A stretch of DNA of 5,802 nucleotides, taken from Kiritimatiellia bacterium (lineage in GTDB: Bacteria > Verrucomicrobiota > Kiritimatiellia > SLAD01). Positions 1 to 5,802 of the stretch are shown in pieces. How positions within the stretch are numbered: the stretch's first letter is position 1; every line of letters starts with the position of its first letter. The position numbers and the translations under genes were made by a program. The notes under the pieces were generated by a model. That model was not told the origin of the DNA. It made no database searches and saw only the letters and a program-made list of their open reading frames with translations. Location: assembly GCA_007134175.1 (NCBI GenBank), contig SLLF01000108.1, positions 1-5,802 on the forward strand, written 5' to 3'.

Positions 1-973
1 CACGCGAGAGCCCGTGCTCCTGCAACCAGCCGGCGTTGTTCAGCTTCGACTGGTACTTGACCCCCGTATCGCAGAGGATGGTGACGATGACCTGCCCCGG
101 ACCGTGTTCCAGCGCCTGACGCACCGCCCCCGCCACATTGATCCCGCTGGATAGGCCGAGGAACAACCCCTCGTCGCGCGTGAGGTGGTCGACAACGGTT
201 AACGCGGTCTGATCCTCGATCTTGTAGGCGTAGTCCACCGGGACATCCTCGAGATTGGCCGTGACCCGTGATTGACCGATCCCCTCCGCCACCGAATCAC
301 CGTCACTGGCCTCGGTTTCCCCACAATTGAACCAATTCCACATCGCCGCGCCACAGGGATCGGCACAGACCATCTTCACATCGGGCTTGGCCCTTTTCAG
401 GGCACGAGCCACCCCGCCGAGGGTGCCGCCCGATCCAACAGCCGCCACGAAAGCGGTGACCTCGCCGTACGTCTGCTCGAAGATTTCCGGGCCGGTGGTC
501 TTTTCGTGGTAATCGCGATTGGCCACGTTATCGAACTGGTTCGCCCAAAAACAGCCCGGCTGCTCCCCCATACGCTGCGAGATATGCACGTAGTGATCGG
601 GATCCTTATAGGGTTTCGCCGGCACGGGTATCACTTCGGCACCCAAATTCCGCAACACGTCCATCTTCTCCTGCGACTGCGTCTCGGGGATGACAATCTT
701 GAGTGAATAGCCGCGGGCCAGGCCGACCACGGCCAAACCAATCCCGGTGTTGCCGGCGGTGCCTTCGACGATCGTCATGCCCGGCTTGAGTACGCCCCGT
801 TCTTCCGCGTCGGTGATAATGCCCAAGGCCGCCCGATCCTTAACCGATCCGCCGGGATTCATGAATTCCGCCTTGCCGAGGATCGTGGACCCGGTACGCT
901 CGGACAGGGTCCGCAACAAAATGAGCGGCGTGTTCCCGACAAAATGATCCACCGCATGATAGGTAGTGGCCAT
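1..973 (-). CDS. Cysteine synthase / cystathionine beta-synthase family PLP enzyme, 3' end outside window
   Basis: A fold-type II PLP enzyme that would join O-acetylserine and sulfide to cysteine, or, if it is a cystathionine beta-synthase, serine and homocysteine to cystathionine. The frame is open for 324 residues from ATG 973 to the left edge with no stop; family members I recall are about 330-345 residues, so only a short tail is missing. Visible motifs: NTPL at 14-17, the PLP lysine K45 in NPGGSVKDRAA (39-49), the substrate loop TAGNTG (72-77; alanine where classical CysK has serine), HEKTTGPEI (156-164), the phosphate-binding GSGGT (180-184), EGIGQ, and GLSSGINVAGA near the C-terminus. 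This pattern matches the 'cysteine synthase A' type I recall from alphaproteobacteria and fungi, not the E. coli type encoded upstream. It starts 3 nt after the metC-like stop codon, so it is the fourth gene of the sulfur operon. Family is certain; substrate choice (OAS or serine plus homocysteine) is not. Confidence 0.9.
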   Translation of the reverse strand, partial: MATTYHAVDHFVGNTPLILLRTLSERTGSTILGKAEFMNPGGSVKDRAALGIITDAEERGVLKPGMTIVEGTAGNTGIGLAVVGLARGYSLKIVIPETQSQEKMDVLRNLGAEVIPVPAKPYKDPDHYVHISQRMGEQPGCFWANQFDNVANRDYHEKTTGPEIFEQTYGEVTAFVAAVGSGGTLGGVARALKRAKPDVKMVCADPCGAAMWNWFNCGETEASDGDSVAEGIGQSRVTANLEDVPVDYAYKIEDQTALTVVDHLTRDEGLFLGLSSGINVAGAVRQALEHGPGQVIVTILCDTGVKYQSKLNNAGWLQEHGLSR

Positions 974-976
974 ATG

Positions 977-2122
977 CTAACCTTCCTCCTGTTTCAGCCC
1001 TTGCTGTAAATCGGCCATCAGGTCTTCAGCCGCTTCCAACCCAACAGATAAGCGCACCAATCCGTCCGTAATGCCGCGGCGGTGACGTTCCTCGCGCGGC
1101 ATACCGGCGTGGGACATCGTAGCCGGATAGGACAATATGCTTTCCACCCCGCCCAGACTCACCGCCGCCAGCATCAGGCGCACCCGCTTCAACAGGGACC
1201 GGGCCGCAACCGGTTCCGCCAGTTCGAACGAAACTACCGCTCCGGGGCCGTCCGCCTGGCTGTGATGCAGCGCATAGCCCGGATGGTCCGGCAGCCCCGG
1301 GAAATAGACCCGCCGCACCGGCGGCACCGTTTGCAACCATTCCGCAATCGCTGTGGCCGCTGCCTGTTGGGCGTCCATACGGGCGGCCAGCGTCTTGATG
1401 CCCCGCAACGTGAGCCAGGCGTCCTGTGGTCCCAGCACTGCCCCGAAGGTATTCTGAATGGCACGCAACCGCTTGCCCACACCTTCTTCCCGGGCGACCA
1501 CCAGTCCCGCCAGCAGATCGCTATGCCCGCCCAGAAATTTAGTCGCGCTGTGGATAACCACGTCGAAGCCCAGGGCGAGCGGGCGCTGCAGGTAGGGCGA
1601 CATGAAGGTGTTGTCGATGATGGCCAGGAGCCCGCGCTCCTGTGCGATAGCTACCATGGCACGCAAATCGGTTATTTGCTGCAAGGGGTTGGCCGGCGTT
1701 TCTACAAAAAGCGCACGGGTGGTGGACCGCAGCACCGCCCGCACCTTGTCCGGCTGGGTCATATCGACGAAATCTACTTGGAGTTGCCAGCGCCGGAAAA
1801 GGGTCGTTAAGGCTCGATAGGTGCCGCCGTAAATGTCGTGGCTGACCACAACGTGATCGCCGGGCTGTAGCAGGAGCAAGACCGAGCAGGTGGCCGCCAT
1901 GCCGGAAGCGAAGGCCAACCCCTGTGCCCCGCCTTCCAAGGCCGCAATGGTCTGTTCCAGCGCGTCACGCGTCGGGTTGCCGCCGCGCGCATACTCATAT
2001 TTACCAATCCGCTGCGGATCATCCTGATGGTAGGTCGAGGCCTGATAGACCGGTATGCTCGAAGCGCCTGTGAAGGGATCGCGGTCCGGCCCCCCATGCA
2101 GTATAGCCGTGCGCGGATTCAT
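977..2122 (-). CDS. Cystathionine beta-lyase or gamma-lyase (MetC/MccB-like PLP enzyme)
   Basis: A 381-residue member of the Cys/Met-metabolism PLP family (fold type I), usual length 370-400, so complete. Such enzymes cleave or form cystathionine in the cytoplasm as homotetramers. Seen: Y44 and R46 in YEYAR plus NPTR (49-52), which bind the cofactor of the neighbouring subunit; SGMAA (73-77); the stacking tyrosine Y98 in IYGGTYR; D170 in DNTF; and the PLP lysine K195 in SATKFLGGHSD. The C-terminal half, with GGVESILSYPATMSH and GITDGLVRLSVGLE, closely recalls Bacillus subtilis MetC (cystathionine beta-lyase). The glutamate at 43 before Y44 is what I remember in gamma-lyases such as MccB, where gamma-synthases have aspartate. 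ATG 2122 overlaps the upstream stop as ATGA and has GGAG 8 nt before it. Beta-lyase (making homocysteine) and gamma-lyase (making cysteine) both remain open; a bare 'metC' symbol would overstate the case. Confidence 0.9.
   Translation of the reverse strand: MNPRTAILHGGPDRDPFTGASSIPVYQASTYHQDDPQRIGKYEYARGGNPTRDALEQTIAALEGGAQGLAFASGMAATCSVLLLLQPGDHVVVSHDIYGGTYRALTTLFRRWQLQVDFVDMTQPDKVRAVLRSTTRALFVETPANPLQQITDLRAMVAIAQERGLLAIIDNTFMSPYLQRPLALGFDVVIHSATKFLGGHSDLLAGLVVAREEGVGKRLRAIQNTFGAVLGPQDAWLTLRGIKTLAARMDAQQAAATAIAEWLQTVPPVRRVYFPGLPDHPGYALHHSQADGPGAVVSFELAEPVAARSLLKRVRLMLAAVSLGGVESILSYPATMSHAGMPREERHRRGITDGLVRLSVGLEAAEDLMADLQQGLKQEEG
981..990 (-). promoter_or_regulatory. Ribosome binding site of the second cysteine-synthase-family gene
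   Basis: On the minus strand an AGGAGG (990-985) followed by AAGG lies in the last codons of the metC-like gene. The AGGAGG is 11 nt and the overlapping GGAAGG (986-981) 7 nt upstream of ATG 973. It supports that start and shows that this gene has its own ribosome loading inside the operon. Confidence 0.7.
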
Positions 2123-3267
2123 AGTACCTGCTCCAAATCAGCGATCAGGTCGTCGACCTGTTCCACCCCGAGCGATAGACGCAATAGCCGATCATTGATA
2201 CCCAGGCGCGCCAGCACCCCGGGATCCATATCGGCATGGGTTTGAACCAACGGGTAGGTAATCAGGGATTCCACTCCACCCAAGCTCTCTGCGAATAAAA
2301 AGGTCTCCACCTTTTCCAGAATGCGTGGCACCCGGTCCGCCGCCGAAACCGTAAACGCGCACATGGCACCGGCACCAAGTTGTTCACGCTCCAGGATCGC
2401 GCGACCGGGGTGACCGGGCAGCCCCGGGTAGAACACCCGCTCCACTCGCGGGTGGGCGCTCAGCCAGGTGGCAATGGCGTGGGCGTTCTCCTGTTGCCGG
2501 GCCATGCGAATAGGCAAGGTCTTCAACCCGCGCAGGATGAGCCAGGCATCCATTGGCCCCGCAATGGCGCCGATCGCATTCTGCACGAAACCGATCCGTT
2601 CGGTCAGCTCCGGCGTTCCGGTGATCACGGCCCCGGCCACAACGTCATTGTGACCGGAAAGGTATTTGCTGGCGCTATAGACGACCAAATCGGCCCCGAG
2701 TTCCAGCGGGCGCTGACCGCACGGGGTCAGAAAGGTATTGTCCGCCACCGTCCAGACACCGCGATCCCTGGCCAGCGCGGCCAAGGCACGCAAATCCGCT
2801 ACTTTGAGCAGCGGATTGGTCGGCGATTCAACAAACAACAGGCGTACCCGCGGTTGATCCAAGGCGCAGCGCACCGCCTCCGTGTCGGAGGTATCAACGT
2901 AAACGGGCTCCACTCCGCGGCGCTTGGCCACCTGTTCAAACAACCGGTAGGTACCCCCATAGAGGTCCTCGGTCACCACCATTTGCTCACCCGTTTGCAG
3001 CAGGTGCAGAACGGCATCAATCGCGGCCAGACCCGAAGCGAAGGCAAAGGCGCCGTCCCCGCCATCCGCCCGCGCCAGCGTCTTTTCCAGCATACTGCGG
3101 GTTGGATTGGCGGTACGCGAATAGTCAAAGCCGGTGGACTGTCCCAAGCCCGCGTGGACAAAGGTCGCGGACTGATAAATCGGCATAGAGACCGCGCCGG
3201 TCCGGTCGTCTCCACGACAACCGGCCTGGGCCAGCATCGTTTCCAGTGTGGAAGATCGCTGTTTCAT
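2119..3267 (-). CDS. metI: Cystathionine gamma-synthase / O-acetylhomoserine thiolyase-like PLP enzyme (MetI-like)
   Basis: A complete 382-residue Cys/Met-metabolism PLP enzyme. The B. subtilis counterpart MetI condenses an activated homoserine with cysteine (cystathionine) or sulfide (homocysteine). Seen: STGFDYSRTANPTR at 44-57 with D48, Y49 and R51; SGLAA (78-82); Y103 in LYGGTYRLFE; D176 in DNTF; PLP lysine K201 in SASKYLSGHND; then QNAIGAIAGPMDAW and AESLGGVESLITYP. The STGFDY-RT-NPTR stretch, the QNAIGA stretch and the FAESLGGVES stretch closely match B. subtilis MetI as I remember it, and the Asp before YSR is typical of gamma-synthases. ATG 3267 is preferred because the N-terminus then aligns with MetI (LETMLAQ); a weak AAGGA lies 11 nt upstream. 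It follows cysK by 45 nt without a visible terminator and overlaps the metC-like gene by 4 nt. A gamma-lyase or methionine gamma-lyase role is less likely but not excluded. Confidence 0.85.
   Translation of the reverse strand: MKQRSSTLETMLAQAGCRGDDRTGAVSMPIYQSATFVHAGLGQSTGFDYSRTANPTRSMLEKTLARADGGDGAFAFASGLAAIDAVLHLLQTGEQMVVTEDLYGGTYRLFEQVAKRRGVEPVYVDTSDTEAVRCALDQPRVRLLFVESPTNPLLKVADLRALAALARDRGVWTVADNTFLTPCGQRPLELGADLVVYSASKYLSGHNDVVAGAVITGTPELTERIGFVQNAIGAIAGPMDAWLILRGLKTLPIRMARQQENAHAIATWLSAHPRVERVFYPGLPGHPGRAILEREQLGAGAMCAFTVSAADRVPRILEKVETFLFAESLGGVESLITYPLVQTHADMDPGVLARLGINDRLLRLSLGVEQVDDLIADLEQVL
2131..2134 (-). promoter_or_regulatory. Ribosome binding site of the metC-like gene
   Basis: GGAG on the minus strand, 8 nt before ATG 2122, inside the last codons of the metI-like gene. 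With the 4-nt ATGA stop/start overlap it fixes the start and suggests coupled translation, which would give similar amounts of the two enzymes. Confidence 0.55.
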
Positions 3268-3312
3268 TCCAGCATCGTTCCTTGCGAACAGCAGCGAGTC
3301 GAGCGGCAGGGC
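3268..3312 (-). other. Short intergenic gap between cysK and the metI-like gene
   Basis: 45 nt with no stable hairpin or T-run, so no terminator, and too short for a SAM riboswitch of the S-box type that precedes metIC in Bacillus. It holds a weak AAGGA site (3283-3279). It also contains the start of a three-codon ATG frame (3275-3264) whose TGA overlaps the metI ATG. cysK and metI are therefore most simply co-transcribed. Confidence 0.6.
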
Positions 3313-4266
3313 CTAGAGCGGTTCGAAAAGAACCGTGGAAAGATAGCGCTCAGCTAAATCGGGAAGGACGACGACTATCGTCTTGCCGGCGAACTCTTCC
3401 TGCTGCGCCAGACGGACCGCTACCGCAGCCGCCGCGCCGCAAGAAATACCGATCAGCAGCCCCTCCTCCTCGACCAAACGTCGCGCAAACTGGATGGCTT
3501 CATCGCTGGACACCGTTTCCACCCGGTCCACCATGGATAAATCCAGCGTCTTCGGTACGAAGCCCGCCCCGATCCCCTGGATCTTGTGAGGGGCAGGCTT
3601 TAGTTCCTCACCGGCCAGTGTCTGGCTGATAACCGGACTTTCCGCCGGTTCTACCGCCACAGACAGAATGGATTTGCCTTGGGTTTTCTTGATGTAACGG
3701 GAGACTCCTGTGATCGTGCCGCCTGTACCCACCCCGGAAACCAGCACATCTATCGCCCCATCCGTGTCGTTCCATATCTCGGGACCGGTGGTTTTTTCGT
3801 GAATCTCGGGATTGGCCGGATTCTCGAACTGTTGCGGCATAAACCAGCGCTTAGGATCCGTTTCCTGTAACTCCTTCGCCTTGGCAATGGCTCCCTTCAT
3901 CCCTTGCGGGCCGGGGGTCAGCACCAAATTAGCTCCCAGCGCAGCCAGCACGCGGCGTCGCTCCATGCTCATCGTCTCAGGCATGGTCAGCGTCAACTTG
4001 TAACCGCGGGCCGCCGCTACAAACGCCAAAGCAATACCGGTGTTACCGCTGGTCGGCTCAATAATCTCCATGCCCGACTGCAACGCACCCCGCTTTTCCG
4101 CGTCCCAGATCATGTTGGCCCCAATACGGCACTTAACCGAAAAGGCCGGGTTGCGCCCCTCAATTTTCCCCAACACCGTCGCCTTCGCGCCGTCAAGGAC
4201 ATGATGCAACTGCACCAACGGGGTATTCCCGATGGACTGGGAATTGTCTGAATATATACGAGCCAT
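3313..4266 (-). CDS. cysK: Cysteine synthase A (O-acetylserine sulfhydrylase)
   Basis: Makes L-cysteine from O-acetyl-L-serine and sulfide with PLP, the last step of cysteine synthesis. The 317-residue product (E. coli CysK: 323) shows NTPLVQL (14-20), the PLP lysine K45 in [22 protein letters not shown] (39-60), the substrate loop TSGNTG (72-77), MPETMS (95-100), [23 protein letters not shown] (149-165) and the phosphate loop GTGGT (180-184). The [22 protein letters not shown] stretch is that of the E. coli enzyme as I remember it, so this is an OAS sulfhydrylase rather than CysM or a cystathionine beta-synthase. The C-terminus ([12 protein letters not shown]) is shorter than in E. coli. Start: an in-frame TTG at 4293 would add nine residues, but ATG 4266 has a GGAGG 5 nt upstream and gives the family's normal N-terminus. 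First gene of the sulfur operon, with a possible promoter just upstream. Confidence 0.95.
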   Translation of the reverse strand: MARIYSDNSQSIGNTPLVQLHHVLDGAKATVLGKIEGRNPAFSVKCRIGANMIWDAEKRGALQSGMEIIEPTSGNTGIALAFVAAARGYKLTLTMPETMSMERRRVLAALGANLVLTPGPQGMKGAIAKAKELQETDPKRWFMPQQFENPANPEIHEKTTGPEIWNDTDGAIDVLVSGVGTGGTITGVSRYIKKTQGKSILSVAVEPAESPVISQTLAGEELKPAPHKIQGIGAGFVPKTLDLSMVDRVETVSSDEAIQFARRLVEEEGLLIGISCGAAAAVAVRLAQQEEFAGKTIVVVLPDLAERYLSTVLFEPL

Positions 4267-4271
4267 AGCAA

Positions 4272-4276
4272 CCTCC
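4272..4276 (-). promoter_or_regulatory. Shine-Dalgarno site that decides the cysK start
   Basis: GGAGG on the minus strand with a 5-nt spacer to ATG 4266. It selects this ATG over the in-frame TTG at 4293 and is one of the strongest ribosome binding sites in the window. Confidence 0.85.
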
Positions 4277-4311
4277 ACACTTAATCTACACAATCTCTAT
4301 CGAATAACAGT

Positions 4312-4340
4312 TGTCTACACCCATAGCGGCGTTGTGTCAA
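4312..4340 (-). promoter_or_regulatory. Candidate sigma70-type promoter for the cysK operon
   Basis: On the minus strand a perfect TTGACA (4340-4335) overlaps the plsC stop codon. After a 17-nt spacer comes TAGACA (4317-4312), which matches the -10 consensus at only three of six positions. The surrounding 70-nt gap is clearly richer in A and T than the flanking genes. It would give a leader of roughly 40 nt before cysK. The -35 and spacing are good and the -10 is poor, so either an activator is needed or the operon is partly read through from plsC. Confidence 0.4.
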
Positions 4341-4993
4341 CCGATTTTGTTATCTTTTTCAGCCAGTCTTTTGAGCTCCGCGATGTGGGTCATGACTTTT
4401 TCCACCGTCTCCGTGTGGTTCACTTTGCCGCCCGCGCGGTTGGCGAAATCGTCCGGCGCTATGGGGGGGCCGTAAAACACCCGCACCTTTACCGGTTTGA
4501 TCCATTTGCCTCTGCGGGGCCAAGCGCGAAAGGTGCCGTCGACATAGACGGGCACGACCGGGACCCTGGCCTTGGCAATCAGAAAACCGACGCCGCCCTT
4601 CGGCGTTTGCAGTCCACCGTCCGGGCTGCGAGAACCTTCGGGGAAGAGGCAGACCACCTTTCCGCTTTGGAGCGCTTTCAGGGCGGAGCGCAACGCCGCG
4701 AGGTCGCCCCGGTCCTGTTCGATCGGGATCGTGCCGATGCGCCGGTACCACCATCCCATTATCGGGAAACGGAACAAGGAGGCCCGGGCCAGAAAATGCA
4801 CGACCCGCTTGCGTACCCCCACCCCCACCAACGGAGGGTCGAGAAAACTGGCGTGGTTCGGCGTCAATACACAACCGCCAGTGGCGGGAATATGCTCCGC
4901 GCCAACCGTTTCAAACCGTAGATAGATCAAGGCCCACAGCTTGAACAAGCCGCGGACCAACCAGTACAGCGGATGTCCCTGTTCCCTTTTCAT
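4337..4993 (-). CDS. plsC: 1-acyl-sn-glycerol-3-phosphate acyltransferase (PlsC family)
   Basis: Transfers an acyl chain to lysophosphatidic acid to make phosphatidic acid at the inner face of the cytoplasmic membrane. The 218-residue protein has a hydrophobic N-terminal stretch (about 9-27), the catalytic NHASFLD motif with H47 and D52 (HX4D), the glycerol-phosphate motif RRIGTIPIEQDRGD (84-97), FPEGSRSPDG with E119 (117-126; most relatives have Thr where S121 stands), and motif IV VPVVPVYVDGT (144-154). All four blocks of the PlsC/LPLAT superfamily are present, and the length is typical of short bacterial AGPATs. ATG 4993 overlaps the cmk stop as ATGA. No Shine-Dalgarno site is visible before it, so translation probably depends on ribosomes finishing cmk. 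A lyso-ornithine-lipid or other lysophospholipid acyltransferase is possible, but the cmk neighbour favours phosphatidic acid synthesis. Confidence 0.92.
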   Translation of the reverse strand: MKREQGHPLYWLVRGLFKLWALIYLRFETVGAEHIPATGGCVLTPNHASFLDPPLVGVGVRKRVVHFLARASLFRFPIMGWWYRRIGTIPIEQDRGDLAALRSALKALQSGKVVCLFPEGSRSPDGGLQTPKGGVGFLIAKARVPVVPVYVDGTFRAWPRRGKWIKPVKVRVFYGPPIAPDDFANRAGGKVNHTETVEKVMTHIAELKRLAEKDNKIG

Positions 4994-5682
4994 GCGGACG
5001 AATTGCGATGCGCGTTAACTTCATCGACGATTCGCTGGACCACCTGATCAATGGCCAGACCGGTGGTGTTGATAACGCGGGCACCAAGCGGAATCTGCAA
5101 GGGAGCCGTCTTGCGGGTGCGATCAATCTGATCGCGCCGCGTGAGGGAGGTCAGCACCTCCTTGACATCTCCCCGCCCTTCCGTGGCCAACAGCTCCTTG
5201 TGGCGTCGCCGCGCCCGCTCTTCCGGATCGGCATCCAGATAATATTTGAACAGGGCATCGGGGAACACCACCGACCCGATGTCGCGCCCCTCCATCACGA
5301 TATCGCCAAAGGCGGCCGTCTCCTGCAGACGCGCCACCATGAAGGCGCGCACTTCCTGAATAACGGCGATATCCGCTACGCGCTCACGAACCGGTTCCGA
5401 TCGCAAATGGTCGGTGGGATCAACGCCGTCTATTGTAAATTTTAGAATCAGGTCTTCAACGAGGAAATCCCAAGTCGATCGATCCATCAAATCGATCACC
5501 GCCGCCGCGTCCTTGACATCAACGCCCTCCCGCACCGCTTTCCACGTCATCCCGCGGTACAGGGCTCCGGAATCGACATAGACGAACTTGAGTTGTTGCG
5601 CCACTTGACGCGAAACGGTGGATTTGCCCGACGCGGCCGGACCGTCAATCGCGATCCGATAGTGCTCCCGCTGTTTATTCAA
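4990..5682 (-). CDS. cmk: Cytidylate kinase
   Basis: Phosphorylates CMP and dCMP with ATP, recycling CMP from RNA and lipid turnover. 230 residues (E. coli: 227). Seen: P-loop GPAASGKST at 14-22 with K20; the CMP-site stretch YVDSGALYRGMTW (35-47; E. coli type has TGA where this has SGA); EGRDIGSVVFPDA (131-143); the arginine-rich lid EERARRRHKEL (154-164); and RRDQIDRTRKTAPL (182-195) with R183, D184 and R188 of the usual RDxxDR signature. Start: TTG at 5682, inside the end of aroA (8-nt overlap), preceded 4 nt upstream by GGAGGT; no ATG or GTG lies between it and the P-loop. The TTG start and short spacer may lower its output. It ends in an ATGA overlap with plsC. Identification is firm. 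Confidence 0.96.
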   Translation of the reverse strand: MNKQREHYRIAIDGPAASGKSTVSRQVAQQLKFVYVDSGALYRGMTWKAVREGVDVKDAAAVIDLMDRSTWDFLVEDLILKFTIDGVDPTDHLRSEPVRERVADIAVIQEVRAFMVARLQETAAFGDIVMEGRDIGSVVFPDALFKYYLDADPEERARRRHKELLATEGRGDVKEVLTSLTRRDQIDRTRKTAPLQIPLGARVINTTGLAIDQVVQRIVDEVNAHRNSSA

Positions 5683-5802
5683 CCTGACCTCCGAGTTTGA
5701 TCACATCATTCCAAAACCCCGGATAGGAGGTTTCCACACAATCCACGCGTTTGATCGTCACGCGCGCCTCTCCCAACAGGGCAAAAATCGCCAGGGCCAT
5801 CG
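5675..5802 (-). CDS. aroA: EPSP synthase (3-phosphoshikimate 1-carboxyvinyltransferase), C-terminal fragment
   Basis: Only the last 41 complete codons plus two bases lie in the window; the gene continues past the right edge. The tail reads AMALAIFALL (if the cut codon is GCG), then GEARVTI, then VDCVETSYPGFWNDVIKLGG and a TAA stop. That is the C-terminus of EPSP synthase, where the DHR-x-AM-A helix is followed by a 'C-xxx-S/TFPxF' block. The enzyme joins shikimate-3-phosphate and PEP in the shikimate pathway. The PGFW wording with a short tail is what I recall from Verrucomicrobiota-like sequences, a weak taxonomic hint. It overlaps cmk by 8 nt; the aroA-cmk order is common in bacteria. Confidence 0.88.
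   Translation of the reverse strand, partial: MALAIFALLGEARVTIKRVDCVETSYPGFWNDVIKLGGQVE
5687..5692 (-). promoter_or_regulatory. Shine-Dalgarno site for the TTG start of cmk
   Basis: GGAGGT on the minus strand within the last codons of aroA, 4 nt before TTG 5682. It is the main evidence that cmk uses this rare start codon. Confidence 0.7.

Noticed and set aside
272..706. Plus-strand open frame of 144 residues at the left end
   Set aside because: Opposite the cysteine-synthase-family gene, whose minus-strand frame is open from 973 to the edge with all expected motifs.
1..973. Broken or pseudogene status of the left-most gene
   Set aside because: I read the frame codon by codon from 973 to the edge: no stop or frameshift, and the PLP lysine, substrate loop and phosphate loop are all present; it is only cut by the window edge.
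1082..1810. Plus-strand open frame of 242 residues opposite the metC-like gene
   Set aside because: Antisense shadow with no family resemblance; the minus strand encodes an intact PLP enzyme here.
2380..3357. Plus-strand open frame of 325 residues opposite the metI-like gene
   Set aside because: It lies antisense to a gene with clear family motifs, has no recognisable domain, and its His/Gln/Arg-rich make-up is that of a shadow frame in GC-rich DNA.
4267..4293. N-terminal extension of CysK from an in-frame TTG at 4293
   Set aside because: The GGAGG sits 5 nt before ATG 4266, and the extra nine residues are not part of the normal CysK N-terminus.
4340..4375. T-rich run near the end of plsC as a terminator
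   Set aside because: The T-run is on the plus strand, lies within the coding region and has no GC-rich hairpin before it; no intrinsic terminator on the minus strand either.
4232..4921. Plus-strand open frame of 229 residues spanning the cysK leader and antisense to plsC
   Set aside because: No ribosome site or motif, biased composition, and the minus strand holds all four PlsC motifs.

Overview
The window carries seven protein genes, all on the minus strand, so transcription runs from the right end to the left end. Coding density is very high. The only non-coding gaps longer than a few bases are 70 nt between the acyltransferase and cysK (4267-4336) and 45 nt between cysK and the metI-like gene (3268-3312). 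I see no RNA gene, mobile element, CRISPR array or long repeat, and no stretch over 300 bases lacks a gene.

Right part (4337-5802) is a housekeeping block: the 3' end of aroA (EPSP synthase), then cmk (cytidylate kinase), then a plsC-type 1-acylglycerol-3-phosphate acyltransferase. The genes overlap: aroA/cmk by 8 nt with a TTG start, cmk/plsC by an ATGA junction. They look like one translationally coupled operon. The products serve chorismate synthesis, pyrimidine nucleotide supply and phospholipid synthesis; aroA-cmk and cmk-plsC neighbourhoods are known in many bacteria.

Left part (1-4266) is a sulfur amino-acid cluster: cysK (cysteine synthase), a metI-like and a metC-like Cys/Met-metabolism PLP enzyme joined by an ATGA overlap, and a second fold-type II enzyme of the cysteine synthase/cystathionine beta-synthase family that runs off the left edge. 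A promoter candidate with a perfect TTGACA -35 overlaps the plsC stop codon, so this second operon may have its own promoter. Together the four enzymes could make cysteine from O-acetylserine and sulfide and move sulfur between cysteine and homocysteine. The direction (forward to methionine, reverse to cysteine, or both) cannot be fixed from sequence alone. Two fold-type II enzymes bracketing two gamma-family enzymes is the most interesting point of the window.

Organism: a Gram-negative-type bacterium with moderately high GC (roughly 58-60% by eye) and clear Shine-Dalgarno sites. The AroA C-terminus and the Cmk sequence remind me of the Verrucomicrobiota/Kiritimatiellota side of the PVC group, but this is recall-based and low confidence. 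The CysK reads strikingly like the Escherichia coli enzyme, and the metI/metC pair like the Bacillus pair. I do not see an undescribed system here; the window is mostly ordinary metabolism in an interesting arrangement.
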